A stretch of DNA of 64,000 nt from DATARR01 sp034666985 (lineage in GTDB: Bacteria; Acidobacteriota; Thermoanaerobaculia; Multivoradales; UBA5704): contig JAXDKS010000031.1 of NCBI GenBank assembly GCA_034666985.1, positions 62,001 to 126,000 of the forward strand, given 5' to 3'. Under the pieces are notes generated by a model. That model saw nothing but the letters and a program-made list of their open reading frames with translations, had not been told where the DNA came from and did not search any database. This document shows, in pieces, positions 26,351 to 34,850 of the stretch; position 1 is the first letter of the stretch; every line of letters begins with the position of its first letter. The translations under genes and the position numbers were made by a program.

Positions 26351-26363
26351 TATACTCCTCCCC
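26351..26363 (+). promoter_or_regulatory. -10 hexamer TATACT seven bases before ATG (leaderless layout)
   Basis: TATACT at 26351-26356 is followed by CCTCCCC and then the ATG at 26364. Transcription would start about at the ATG, and no Shine-Dalgarno exists. A weak -35 (TGGGCA) lies 19 bases upstream. The same arrangement recurs at 33846 and 34839 and, on the minus strand, near 46633 and 51926. Confidence 0.45.
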
Positions 26364-27359
26364 ATGTCCCTCCTCTTCCTGAACCGCGAAGACGTGGAGT
26401 CCCTCCTGCCCATGGCGGAGTGCATCGAGGTGCTGGAGGAGGCCCTCCGCGCCCTGGCCCGGGGCGACGCCGTCCAGCCCCTCCGCTCGGCGATCTGGAC
26501 GCCGGACCGCCATGGTCTCCTGGTCGTGATGCCCGGCATGCTCGGCGATTCTGGCGGGGGAGGCGGGGTCGTGGGCGCCAAGGTGCTCACCGTGGTGCCG
26601 GACAACTTCACCCGCGGCGAGGACTCCCATCAGGGCCTGGTCCTCCTGTTCGATCAAGCGACGGGAAGGCCCCTCGCCCTCTTCGACGCGGCAGCCGTGA
26701 CGGCCATCCGCACGGCCGCGGCGAGCGCCGTGGCCACCCGGGCGCTGGCGCGGGAGGACGCGGGAGATCTGGCGATCCTGGGCACGGGGGTCCAGGCCCG
26801 CAGTCATCTCGAAGCCATGCAGGCCGTGCGGACCCTGCGCCGGGTGCGCGTCTGGAGCCGCAATCCGGAGAACGCCCGCCGTCTCGCCAGAGAAGAGGGG
26901 GAACGCCTCGGCCTCACGGTGGAGCCGGTGGGCTCGGCGCGCGAGGCCGTCGAGGGGGCGGACCTGATCTGCACGGTGACGGCCGCCACCGAGCCCGTCC
27001 TCCTAGGGGAGTGGATCGCTCCCGGAGCGCATATCAATGCTGTCGGAGCCTGCACGCCAAACGCCCGTGAGCTGGACGCCGTTGCCGTGGCCCGCTCCCG
27101 GCTGTTCACCGATCGCCGGGAGTCGCTGCTCGCCGAGGCCGGCGACTTCCTCCTCGCCCGCCGGGACGGGGCGGTCACGGACGCCCACATTCTCGGCGAG
27201 GTGGGAGAGGTGCTGGAGGGGAAGATCCCCGGCCGCCAATCAGCCGACGAGGTCACCCTCTTCAAGTCGCTGGGGATCGCGGTGGAGGACCTGGCGGCCG
27301 GGCGGCACGTCTACGAGAAGGCGCTGGCGGCGGGGCGGGGGACGAAGCTGGAGCTGTAA
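26364..27359 (+). CDS. Ornithine cyclodeaminase / mu-crystallin family protein
   Basis: NAD(P)-binding protein of 331 residues of the ornithine cyclodeaminase/mu-crystallin family, whose members deaminate ornithine to proline, reduce ketimines, or make precursors of natural products. Seen: VLVVMPGMLG-like N-terminal dimer part, AAVTAIRTAAASAVATRALAR helix, and the Rossmann motif AILGTGVQARSHLEAM near residue 135. GAHINAVGACTPNARELD and DEVTLFKSLGIAVED are also family-typical. Start is the ATG at 26364; an upstream in-frame extension runs through the palindromic repeat. Substrate is unassigned. Confidence 0.9.
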   Translation: MSLLFLNREDVESLLPMAECIEVLEEALRALARGDAVQPLRSAIWTPDRHGLLVVMPGMLGDSGGGGGVVGAKVLTVVPDNFTRGEDSHQGLVLLFDQATGRPLALFDAAAVTAIRTAAASAVATRALAREDAGDLAILGTGVQARSHLEAMQAVRTLRRVRVWSRNPENARRLAREEGERLGLTVEPVGSAREAVEGADLICTVTAATEPVLLGEWIAPGAHINAVGACTPNARELDAVAVARSRLFTDRRESLLAEAGDFLLARRDGAVTDAHILGEVGEVLEGKIPGRQSADEVTLFKSLGIAVEDLAAGRHVYEKALAAGRGTKLEL

Positions 27360-27372
27360 ATATCGCCCCCTT

Positions 27373-29535
27373 TCACTCCCCCGCCACCGCCCCCCGGAGC
27401 TGCACCGTCAGCGGATGGTCGGGGCCCACCGACGCCTCGGCGAGGGCCAGGGCCTGCGCGAAGTGGTCGCGGGAGGCATCCAGGTCTCCGAGGTCGCGCT
27501 CGATCACGGCGAGGTTGGCGAGGTCGGCCACCACCTGGGGGTGGGCCTCGCCATAGGCCTGCTGGTCGATCTGGAGGGCGGCCTCCAGGTGCAGCCGGGC
27601 GCCCTCGGTCTCGCCCAGCTCACGCAGGACGCTGGCCACGTCGGTCAGGGCCTGGGCCGTGCCGGGGTGGACGTCGCCGTAGATCCGCCGCAGGATGTCC
27701 ACGATCGGGCGCAGGTACTCCAACGCCTGCCCCGGCTCTCCCATCTCACGGGCGAGGACCGCCAGGTTGCGCAGGTCCGAGGCCACGGCCGGATGGACGT
27801 CGCCCAGGGCTTGGCGATGGAGCGCCAGGGCTTGTTGCAGGTGCTCTCGGGCGGGCTCCCTTTGACCCAGGTCGTAGAGCGTCAGGCCCAGGCTGGCCAG
27901 GAGGTTGGCGAGTGCCGCGATCTGCCGCGGGTCTTCCGGTGCCGCGGCGCGGCTGCGGAGATCCAGGGCGCGCTCCAGGTGGAGGCGGGCCTCCCCGGGC
28001 TCTTTCGCCTCCCGCAGCACGACGCCCAGCAGGCTCATGGCGTCGATCGTCTGGGGGCTCTCGGGCCCGTGGGCCTCGCGCGCGGCTTCCAGGCCGGCGC
28101 GGGCGTCTTCCAGGGCCTCGGGACGGCGTCCCATCTCACGCAGCAGGCTGGCCCGGAGGTGGTGGTAGGCCACCCGGGCGGCGGGCGTCAGGCGGTCCGG
28201 CTGCCGGCCCGCCGCCTCGACGAAGGCCAGGCGGCAGTGGGGAGGCCAGCGGCCCTCGGTCTCCTGGGCCGTGCTCAGCAGCTCCTCGGGAGTGAGCGCG
28301 CCCTCGTCGACCGACCGGGCGAGATCCGCCGCCAGCTCCTCCACCTCGTCCTCGCCGATCCAGACCCGCAGGTCACGGGCGTTGGCGGCCCAGCGCTCGG
28401 CGTCGCCCGCGTGCTCGGCGAGCGCGAGGCGGAGCAGGGCCATGCCGCGGGTGTGGAGCGGCACCGACCGGTCCACGAAGTCCAGCAACTCCGTGGCCAT
28501 CCGCCGGCGCTTGTCGCCGGTCAGGGCCTCGAGGAGCGCCTCGTTCACGCGCGCGGAGAGAAAGCTGTAAGTCAGCAGGCCGGGAAACGACGGATGACCA
28601 TACTGATGGTCGACGAACAGGAGCGGGTCCTCGGAGTCTGCCAGCTCCTCGTCGACGACGTCCAGCAGCTCCTCCTGCTCCTCCTCGTCGATCTCCAGAT
28701 GATGGAAGAGCAGCTCGACGGGCACGTTGCCGCCGCACAGGGCCGCGAGGTCGAGGAGGCGCTGGAGCCGGTCGGCCGTCTCCAGGTCGAGGTCGTCCAC
28801 CAGGTCCTTGACCTCGGCCAGGAGATCGCCCGCCGGTAGCGGCTGAAGCTCGAGCCGCAGCCGCCCGGGCGATCGATCACTGCGGGGCGCCACCCGCTCG
28901 TCCGTCTCCTGGGGCGGGCAGGAGAGGGCCAGCACCAGGCCGGGGTTGCTCCGGGCCTCGGCCAGGAGGCGGAGGCGCAGGGGATCGGTGAGCTGGGGGC
29001 TCGCCACGGCGTGGAGGACGAGGCGGCGGTCCTGGGACAGGAGGCGCAGCAGCCCGGCGAGGGCCTCGCGGGGATCGGCCCCCTCCGTGAAGAGGTGGGC
29101 GAAGGGCGCCAGATCGCCCAAATCGTTCAGATGGAGGAGGAGCGACACGGCGGCCGCTCCCGGCAGCGAGGGCGCGATGCCCGGGAGCACGGTCGAGATG
29201 GCGCGCCCGAGCTCTTCACGGCCGGCCTCGTCCAGCTCCCAGTGCCGGGCGATCTGGACCTCGGCGAAGCGGCTGAGGTCGAGCCCCTCCTCGTAGCCTT
29301 CGAGGTCGAGGGGGAGGACGCGGATCTCCCGGCTGTTGGATGCGCCGTGGGCCGCCGCCTCCAGCAGGCCGGTGCGGCCGCAGCCCGGGCCGCCGGAGAG
29401 GATGAGCACGGGCGACGGGCCGGGAGCGGAGAGGACGCGCTCGATTTCGGCGAGGGCTTCCGGGGAGTGCTCGGTATAGAGTCGGTGCTTCTCCTCGGCA
29501 GACAGGGAGAGGGCCGCGTCGAGATCTGGCGCCAT
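27373..29535 (-). CDS. P-loop/AAA-like protein with C-terminal kinesin-light-chain TPRs
   Basis: Large cytoplasmic protein of 720 residues. The N-terminal half resembles a STAND/AAA ATPase. The P-loop-like LILSGGPGCGRTGLLE near residue 45 has Arg where the Walker Lys is expected, and an acidic EIDEEEQEELLDVVDEEL stretch lies near residue 285. From about residue 445 to the end are 42-residue TPRs of the kinesin-light-chain kind (LGDVHPAVASDLRNLAVLARE; YGEAHPQVVADLANLAVIERD). Such proteins are often scaffolds or signal-transduction NTPases, some in defence. No effector domain is visible at the N-terminus. Function unknown. Confidence 0.75.
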   Translation of the reverse strand: MAPDLDAALSLSAEEKHRLYTEHSPEALAEIERVLSAPGPSPVLILSGGPGCGRTGLLEAAAHGASNSREIRVLPLDLEGYEEGLDLSRFAEVQIARHWELDEAGREELGRAISTVLPGIAPSLPGAAAVSLLLHLNDLGDLAPFAHLFTEGADPREALAGLLRLLSQDRRLVLHAVASPQLTDPLRLRLLAEARSNPGLVLALSCPPQETDERVAPRSDRSPGRLRLELQPLPAGDLLAEVKDLVDDLDLETADRLQRLLDLAALCGGNVPVELLFHHLEIDEEEQEELLDVVDEELADSEDPLLFVDHQYGHPSFPGLLTYSFLSARVNEALLEALTGDKRRRMATELLDFVDRSVPLHTRGMALLRLALAEHAGDAERWAANARDLRVWIGEDEVEELAADLARSVDEGALTPEELLSTAQETEGRWPPHCRLAFVEAAGRQPDRLTPAARVAYHHLRASLLREMGRRPEALEDARAGLEAAREAHGPESPQTIDAMSLLGVVLREAKEPGEARLHLERALDLRSRAAAPEDPRQIAALANLLASLGLTLYDLGQREPAREHLQQALALHRQALGDVHPAVASDLRNLAVLAREMGEPGQALEYLRPIVDILRRIYGDVHPGTAQALTDVASVLRELGETEGARLHLEAALQIDQQAYGEAHPQVVADLANLAVIERDLGDLDASRDHFAQALALAEASVGPDHPLTVQLRGAVAGE

Positions 29536-29574
29536 TCGTTTACCTCCGCCGCGATGCTAAGGGACGGGAACCGT

Positions 29575-30477
29575 ATGGAGCAAACCAAGGGGGCCGCGGT
29601 GGCCAAGGCACTGTTCGCCGTGGTGGTGTGGGGCGGCTCGTTCATCGCTACCAAGATGGCGCTGGCCGAGGTCTCGCCGGTGACCGTGGTCTGGCTGCGC
29701 TTCGCTCTCGGCGTCCTGGTGATGGGGGCGGTGGTGGCGGCCCGGCGGCAGCTCGCGTGGCCGTCGCGGTCCGATCTCGCCTACTTCACGGGACTGGGCT
29801 TCCTCGGCATCACCTTCCACCAGTGGCTGCAGTCCAACGGTCTCGTGACCTCGCAGGCGAGCACCACGGCGTGGATCGTGGCCTCGACGCCCATCTTCAT
29901 GGCCCTGCTGGGCTGGCTGGTGCTGCGCGAGCGCCTGGGCTGGCTGGGAGCGGTGGGCATCGCCGTAGCCGCTTTCGGGGTACTGGTGGTGGTGTCGCGA
30001 GGCGACCTCGGCGCCGTGGCCTCCGGCCGGTTCGGCACGGTGGGGGATTTCCTGATCCTCCTCTCGGCGCCCAACTGGGCGGTGTTCTCCGTGCTCTCCC
30101 GCAAGGGGCTGCGGCGCTTCCCCTCGGCGGGCATGATGTTCTGGGTGATGGCCACGGGCTGGGCCTTCACCACGATCCTCTTCGTCCTGGGGCCCGGGAC
30201 GGCCGAGGTGGCGCACCTCACCGCCCGTGGCTGGGGCGCCGTGGCCTTCCTCGGGATCGCCTGCTCCGGCATCGCCTACGTGTTCTGGTACGACGCGCTG
30301 ACGGCCCTGCCCGCCTCCCAGGCCGGGGCCTTCCTCTACATCGAGCCGCTGGTGACGGTAGCGGTCGCGGCCGTGATGCTGGGCGAGCCGGTCGCCGCCG
30401 CCACCCTCGCGGGCGGCGGCGCCATCCTGCTCGGCGTCTGGCTGGTCAGCCTGCGGCCGGCGGCGTCCCGCCGTTGA
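29575..30477 (+). CDS. EamA/DMT family transporter
   Basis: Drug/metabolite transporter of about 300 residues with ten hydrophobic segments formed by two EamA repeats. Signatures: FAVVVWGGSFIATKMAL and VVWLRFALGVLVM in the first half, ASTTAWIVASTPIFMALLGWLVLRERLG, and in the second half FLGIACSGIAYVFWYDAL and PLVTVAVAAVMLGEP. Inner membrane; substrate (amino acid, metabolite or drug) unknown. ATG at 29575 chosen because it directly precedes the first membrane helix; an ATG at 29554 is possible. The 3' end overlaps the convergent next gene by 32 bases. Confidence 0.88.
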   Translation: MEQTKGAAVAKALFAVVVWGGSFIATKMALAEVSPVTVVWLRFALGVLVMGAVVAARRQLAWPSRSDLAYFTGLGFLGITFHQWLQSNGLVTSQASTTAWIVASTPIFMALLGWLVLRERLGWLGAVGIAVAAFGVLVVVSRGDLGAVASGRFGTVGDFLILLSAPNWAVFSVLSRKGLRRFPSAGMMFWVMATGWAFTTILFVLGPGTAEVAHLTARGWGAVAFLGIACSGIAYVFWYDALTALPASQAGAFLYIEPLVTVAVAAVMLGEPVAAATLAGGGAILLGVWLVSLRPAASRR

Positions 30478-31579
30478 CCTCGGCCCGCAGGGCGTCGATC
30501 CTCGCCGGGACGCGCAGGATCGCCCGCAGGATCTCGACCAGCAGGGAAGAGAGGGCGAAGAGCAGGTAGATCGCCAGCGGCAGCAGGGCGACCCTCAGGA
30601 CGTTGGAGGCGATCTTGTAGGCGTCGTCGATCACCAGGAACAGCTCCTGGGTGGAGACCAGGTAGAGCAGGTAGACCGCCGCGCACAGGCCCACCACCGA
30701 GCCCACGCCGAAGAGGAACGGCACCATCCGCACGGGAATCTTGAGCAGGAACATGGAGATTCCCAGGGCCTCCTCGCCCGCCGAGAGGCCGCTGCCCGGG
30801 TGGACGTTCACCGTCGCCGGGTTGAGGGCCACACCGCAGGCATAGAGAAGGACGGCGGCGAATCCCACCCAGAGACCGAAGTTGAGGAAAGGCTCGCGCA
30901 GGATGAGGCTGTGGAGCCCCACGCAGAAGCAGATCACGCTGCCCGCGAAGAAGGCGAGGGAGAAGAAGGTGAGGATGGCCGGCGACGACAGCTCGCTGGG
31001 CGACTTGCGCAGCAGCGCGGCGCCGGCGTCGAGGAACAGGGCGGCCACGTAGTGGAGGAGGATGGCGGCCGGCGCGAGCAGCAGCAGGGCCCCGAAGGTG
31101 AGACGGAAGCTGTCGCTGCGGATGCCGAGGATCAGGAAGCTCAGCACCAGCAGGACGGCCGCCGCCACGTAGGCCAGATGGCCGGTCTGCCGGGCGACGA
31201 GGTCGGCGGCGCCCATGCCGCTCTCGGTGAGGACCCGGCGCAGGCCGCGCAGCAGGAGCCGCACCAGCCGCAGGTGGGGGAGCGTCTCGGTGACGTCGTC
31301 CGCGCCGGTCGCCCGGTGCAGCCGCTCGGCCAAGCCGCGGCCGGCGGCCAGGACGTCGCGCCGGGGACCGACGCCGGGAGGGAGGGGAGGACGCATGGCC
31401 GATTCCTGGGGGAACAGCTCGGGCACCGAGCGCGCCGGCACCCAGTCGGCCATGCCGACGCGGGTGACGAGACTGTCCGGCCGGAGTTTCCCCTGATCCG
31501 CCAGCGCGCGCAACGCCTCCAGCGGCAGCGGACCCTGCTGAGCATTGTCCTGGTAGAGGAACCAGAGCGGATCGGGCAT
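30446..31579 (-). CDS. GYF_2 (DUF4339) membrane protein
   Basis: Protein of 377 residues with an N-terminal GYF-like domain (WFLYQDNAQQGPLPLEALRALAD, with W and the GP motif, then WVPARSVPELF). A linker and a set of hydrophobic segments from about residue 130 onward follow (VAAVLLVLSFLILGIRS, LLLLAPAAILLHYVAALFL and others). DUF4339 domains are often attached to membrane proteins of unknown function. ATG at 31579 is preferred because the GYF fold begins right after it. Tail-to-tail overlap with the EamA gene. Confidence 0.75.
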   Translation of the reverse strand: MPDPLWFLYQDNAQQGPLPLEALRALADQGKLRPDSLVTRVGMADWVPARSVPELFPQESAMRPPLPPGVGPRRDVLAAGRGLAERLHRATGADDVTETLPHLRLVRLLLRGLRRVLTESGMGAADLVARQTGHLAYVAAAVLLVLSFLILGIRSDSFRLTFGALLLLAPAAILLHYVAALFLDAGAALLRKSPSELSSPAILTFFSLAFFAGSVICFCVGLHSLILREPFLNFGLWVGFAAVLLYACGVALNPATVNVHPGSGLSAGEEALGISMFLLKIPVRMVPFLFGVGSVVGLCAAVYLLYLVSTQELFLVIDDAYKIASNVLRVALLPLAIYLLFALSSLLVEILRAILRVPARIDALRAEVNGGTPPAAG

Positions 31580-31641
31580 GTTCGGAGGCCTCCTGGGGTA
31601 AGTATACGGCTTGAGATAGTATCTCCCCACCGGAGACCCCT

Positions 31642-32604
31642 GTGAATCCCGATGTCGTGAAAGCCATTCCCGAGCTGGTGAGGGGCGGAGTCCTGCCGCC
31701 CACCAAGGCGCCCGTGCTGCTGCGGGTGGCCCGGGGCGAGCTGCTGTCCGTCCACGGCGAGCTGCGGGCCCTGCTCTATGCGGGGGTGCTCCTGCTCACC
31801 GGCGGGGTGGGGCTGCTGGTGAAGGAGAACCTGGACCGCATCGGTCCCCTCACCATCGCGGTGGGGATCGGCCTCGCCGCGGCGGCGGCCCTGGCGTGGG
31901 TGATCGCCAAGGCGCCGCCATTCTCCTGGGGGCCGGTGCCGTCGCCCAACCTGGCGTTCGACTACATGCTCCTCCTGGGGGTGCTGCTGGCCGGGGCGGA
32001 CCTCGCCTATATCGAGGTGACGTTCACGCCGCTGGGCGCGCACTGGGCCTGGCACCTGCTGATCATGGCCCTCCTGACGGGTCTCGCCGCCTTCCGCTTC
32101 GACTCGCGGGTGGTCTTCTCCCTGTCCCTCTCCACCTTCGCGGCGTGGCGAGGCGTCTCCGTGGCCTTTTTCGGCGCCACCCTCCTGAACGAGGAGAGCG
32201 CCGTGCGCTGGAACGCCATCGGCTGCGGCGTCCTGTTCGTCGTCTGCGGATGGGTGCTCGCCCGGACCGGCCGCAAGGCCCACTTCGAGCCGGTGGCCGC
32301 CAATCTCGGCTGGCTGCTGGTGCTCGGCGGCATCGGCTCGGGGATGCTCGCCTCCGGCAACGCGGGGCTGGCGTGGAGCGGAGCCCTGCTGCTGGTGGGG
32401 GCGGGCCTCGCGGCCGGCGCGTTCCGTGCCCGGCGGTTCCCGCTCTTCGCATACGGCGTCCTGGCCGCGTATGCGGGCCTCTCCTACCTGGTGGTCGACG
32501 GGCTCGATCTCGAGATGATGGGCTGCTTCTGGTTCAGCATCACCTCTCTGCTGCTGATCCTCGGGCTGCTCTTCGCCCAGCGCCGCATGAGGATCCTGTC
32601 GTGA
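31642..32604 (+). CDS. DUF2157-like integral membrane protein
   Basis: Membrane protein of 320 residues. The short soluble N-terminus (IPELVRGGVLPPTKAPVLLRVARGE) resembles the start of DUF2157 proteins, which have a soluble helix pair before many membrane segments. About ten hydrophobic segments follow. The start codon is GTG. Its stop overlaps the GTG of the next membrane gene (GTGA), so the two are translationally coupled and probably form a complex. Function unknown in the whole family. Confidence 0.7.
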   Translation: MNPDVVKAIPELVRGGVLPPTKAPVLLRVARGELLSVHGELRALLYAGVLLLTGGVGLLVKENLDRIGPLTIAVGIGLAAAAALAWVIAKAPPFSWGPVPSPNLAFDYMLLLGVLLAGADLAYIEVTFTPLGAHWAWHLLIMALLTGLAAFRFDSRVVFSLSLSTFAAWRGVSVAFFGATLLNEESAVRWNAIGCGVLFVVCGWVLARTGRKAHFEPVAANLGWLLVLGGIGSGMLASGNAGLAWSGALLLVGAGLAAGAFRARRFPLFAYGVLAAYAGLSYLVVDGLDLEMMGCFWFSITSLLLILGLLFAQRRMRILS

Positions 32605-33800
32605 CCCCGGACTGCGAGCGGGCGGACCGCAACGACGCCGTGCGCGGCGCGGCCGGGGACTGGCAGCGGGCCGGCGTCATCGACGAGGCGACGCGGCAGG
32701 CGATCGAGGCCACGGTGCCGGACGACCGGGTGCGGGTGGGGCCGGTCTTCCGCGTCCTCCTGTTCATCTTCACGGTGATCGCCGTCAGTACCGGCTTCTG
32801 GTTCCTCTCGATGTTCCTCGGCCTTCTCCACTCGGAAAACGGTGCGGTCTTCCCCGGCTTCGCCCTGGTGACGGGAGTCGTCCTGGCGCTGGTGACGGAC
32901 TTCCAGATCGTCCACCGCCGCCGCTCGGAGGGCGGCACCGAGGCCGCGACCTCCTTGCTGGCGATCGGTTATCTGCTGGCGGCGGCGGCCTGGTGGCTGT
33001 TCGAGAGGATGGATTTCGACCTTCGCCACGGGCTTCCCGTGCTCTGTCTGGCGGCAGCCGTCCTGGCCGCGATCGCGGCGTGGCGCTGGGGCTATCCGCT
33101 CTATGCCGGGGCTGCGGCGGGGGCGGTCCTGATCGCCCTCGCCCAATGGCCCTTCGGCCGGCTGCTGTGGATCGCCCTGCCGCTCGCCGCCGCGCCCTTC
33201 CTGCTGCGCCTCTCCGAGTCGTCCCGTCTGCCGCCCTCGCACAGGACCTCCTGGACGCTGGTTCTGGGAGTCGCGCTCGCGGGCCTCTACGTGGCCGTCC
33301 ACCTCGGCTCCTGGGAGGAGCAGCTCGTCGAGGAGATCGGCCAGGCCCGCATGCTGCAGCCGCCTCGGAGCGACTCCCTGTGGTGGCTGTCCATGGCCGC
33401 GACGGCACTGGTGCCCGTGATCCTGCTCGCCCTGGGTATTCGCGGGCGCGGGCGCCGTTACCCGCTGCTGATCCTCGGGGCCGGCACCGCCGTCACCTCG
33501 CTGATCACCCTGCGCTGGTACGTTCACCTCGCCCCGCTCTGGGTGGTGGTCACCGTCTCGGGCACCCTCCTCGTCGGGCTGGTGCTCGGCCTGCGCCGCT
33601 GGCTCGACGCCGGTCCGAGCCGGGAGAGGGGCGGCTTCACGGCCGAGCCCCTGTTCCAGGACTTGGCCCGCCTGCGGCTGCTGGAGATGGGCGCCGCCGT
33701 CCTCGCCTTCTCGCCGGAGTCGCGGAGCCTCCACGAGGAGCCGAAGTTCGAGGGCGGCGGCGGGCAGTTCGGCGGCGGGGGATCGAATTCGGAGTTCTGA
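32601..33800 (+). CDS. DUF4401-like integral membrane protein
   Basis: Membrane protein of 399 residues, second partner of a DUF2157/DUF4401-type pair. A soluble N-terminus of about 50 residues precedes roughly ten hydrophobic segments (VLLFIFTVIAVSTGFWFL and onward). The tail is soluble and Gly-rich (FEGGGGQFGGGGSNSEF). The start is the GTG at 32601 inside the stop of the upstream gene. In relatives the two proteins are also adjacent. Role unknown. Confidence 0.68.
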   Translation: MTPDCERADRNDAVRGAAGDWQRAGVIDEATRQAIEATVPDDRVRVGPVFRVLLFIFTVIAVSTGFWFLSMFLGLLHSENGAVFPGFALVTGVVLALVTDFQIVHRRRSEGGTEAATSLLAIGYLLAAAAWWLFERMDFDLRHGLPVLCLAAAVLAAIAAWRWGYPLYAGAAAGAVLIALAQWPFGRLLWIALPLAAAPFLLRLSESSRLPPSHRTSWTLVLGVALAGLYVAVHLGSWEEQLVEEIGQARMLQPPRSDSLWWLSMAATALVPVILLALGIRGRGRRYPLLILGAGTAVTSLITLRWYVHLAPLWVVVTVSGTLLVGLVLGLRRWLDAGPSRERGGFTAEPLFQDLARLRLLEMGAAVLAFSPESRSLHEEPKFEGGGGQFGGGGSNSEF

Positions 33801-33822
33801 AGATCGCGCTCTGACGACATTT

Positions 33823-33851
33823 TTGACTCACCGGCACGCCTGTACTACACT
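33823..33851 (+). promoter_or_regulatory. Near-consensus promoter, probably leaderless
   Basis: TTGACT at 33823-33828 and TACACT at 33846-33851 are separated by exactly 17 bases, a close match to the vegetative sigma consensus. The -10 ends six bases before the ATG at 33858, so the transcript should start at or next to the start codon. No Shine-Dalgarno is present. Confidence 0.6.
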
Positions 33852-33857
33852 ACCTCC

Positions 33858-34760
33858 ATGGCCGTGCCCGTCCCCAAGATGCCGGCCGACTGGGAGCTGA
33901 CGCCCGCTCCCGACGATGCCGATCCCTTCCTCTATGGATGGCGGCCGAGGTATGTCCGCTTGCCAGGAGGCGAGGTCGAAGAGCAGCGGATTCCTCTGAC
34001 GGCGGCGGATCTCCTCGATCCGCAGCTTGGAGACGTGATCTTGACCCAGGGCGGTCCGCACGCGACACTCGCCACCGATCTCTACGATCTCGTCAAGCGG
34101 CATTTCAAGCGGGATGACAGTGTGCTGGTCACCTTCGACAGGAAGATGCGCTGGCGCATTCCGGGGCTGCCCGAGCCGTCGCCGGACGTGGCGGTGATCC
34201 GGGGAGTGCGGGATCGGTACAAGGCCGCGAGGCGCTCGACCTTCGACGTACCCAAGGAAGGTGTCCGCCCTTGTCTCGTCGTCGAGGTGGTCTCGCCTCA
34301 GTACGAGGAGATCCGCGACAACGACTACGTGGCCAAGGTGGAGATCTATGAGCGGGCAGGGGTCCCGGAGTACGTGATCCTGGAGCCCAGCCTCACCTGG
34401 AGAGACCAGGTCCTGCTGATGGGCTATCGCCTGGGACCCGATGGGCGCTACTGGCGGATCGAGCCGGACGCTCAAGGCCGCATCCTCTCGGAGACCACCG
34501 GCCTCCTCTTCGGCGAGGATGAGGAGGGCTCCGTGCTGGTGATCGACGCGCGGACCGGCGAGCGCCTGAGGAAACCCGCCCAGCTCGAAGCCGATGAAGC
34601 GGCCGCTCGGGAGCGCGAGGCCCGTGCTGTCAAGGCCCGGGAAATCGCGGAGGAGGCCCGGATCGCCGCCGAGCAGCGAGCTGCCCGCGAAGCCGAGGCC
34701 CGGAAGGCCGTTGAAGCCGAGCTGGCCCGCCTGCGGGCCGGGCTCGACCGGCGCAGATAG
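33858..34760 (+). CDS. Uma2 family protein (PD-(D/E)XK fold)
   Basis: Restriction-endonuclease-like protein of 300 residues, family of unknown role found in many copies in cyanobacteria, acidobacteria and planctomycetes. Fold signature: SPDVAVIRG (catalytic-type Asp) near residue 110, then LVVEVVSPQYEEIRDNDYVAKVEIYERAGVPEYVILEP (E-x-V…K-x-x-x-Y), written here as VVEVVSP and KVEIYERAGVPEYV. A C-terminal about 60-residue Ala/Glu/Arg-rich helix (REREARAVKAREIAEEAR) is probably coiled coil. Followed by an AAGGAC element. Two further Uma2 proteins occur in the window. Confidence 0.88.
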   Translation: MAVPVPKMPADWELTPAPDDADPFLYGWRPRYVRLPGGEVEEQRIPLTAADLLDPQLGDVILTQGGPHATLATDLYDLVKRHFKRDDSVLVTFDRKMRWRIPGLPEPSPDVAVIRGVRDRYKAARRSTFDVPKEGVRPCLVVEVVSPQYEEIRDNDYVAKVEIYERAGVPEYVILEPSLTWRDQVLLMGYRLGPDGRYWRIEPDAQGRILSETTGLLFGEDEEGSVLVIDARTGERLRKPAQLEADEAAAREREARAVKAREIAEEARIAAEQRAAREAEARKAVEAELARLRAGLDRRR

Positions 34761-34768
34761 ACGACAGC

Positions 34769-34806
34769 CAAGGACCCAAAGGACAGCAAGGACTGCAAGG
34801 ACAAGA
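34769..34806. repeat. AAGGAC-rich element, single arm
   Basis: About four units of AAGGAC separated by short spacers (CAAGGACCCAAAGGACAGC and on), matching the left arm of the elements at 21486 and 24619. Here no complementary right arm is present, and the flanking genes are in tandem rather than convergent. Confidence 0.5.
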
Positions 34807-34838
34807 AAACCTCTTGCCCGCGAGGTCTCTGGTTTCGC

Positions 34839-34850
34839 TAAGCTCTCCCC
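34839..34850 (+). promoter_or_regulatory. -10 hexamer TAAGCT six bases before ATG
   Basis: TAAGCT (34839-34844) then CTCCCC and the ATG at 34851. A possible -35 TTGCCC lies 19 bases upstream (34814-34819). No Shine-Dalgarno. This is the same short CT-rich spacing as in front of 26364. Confidence 0.4.
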
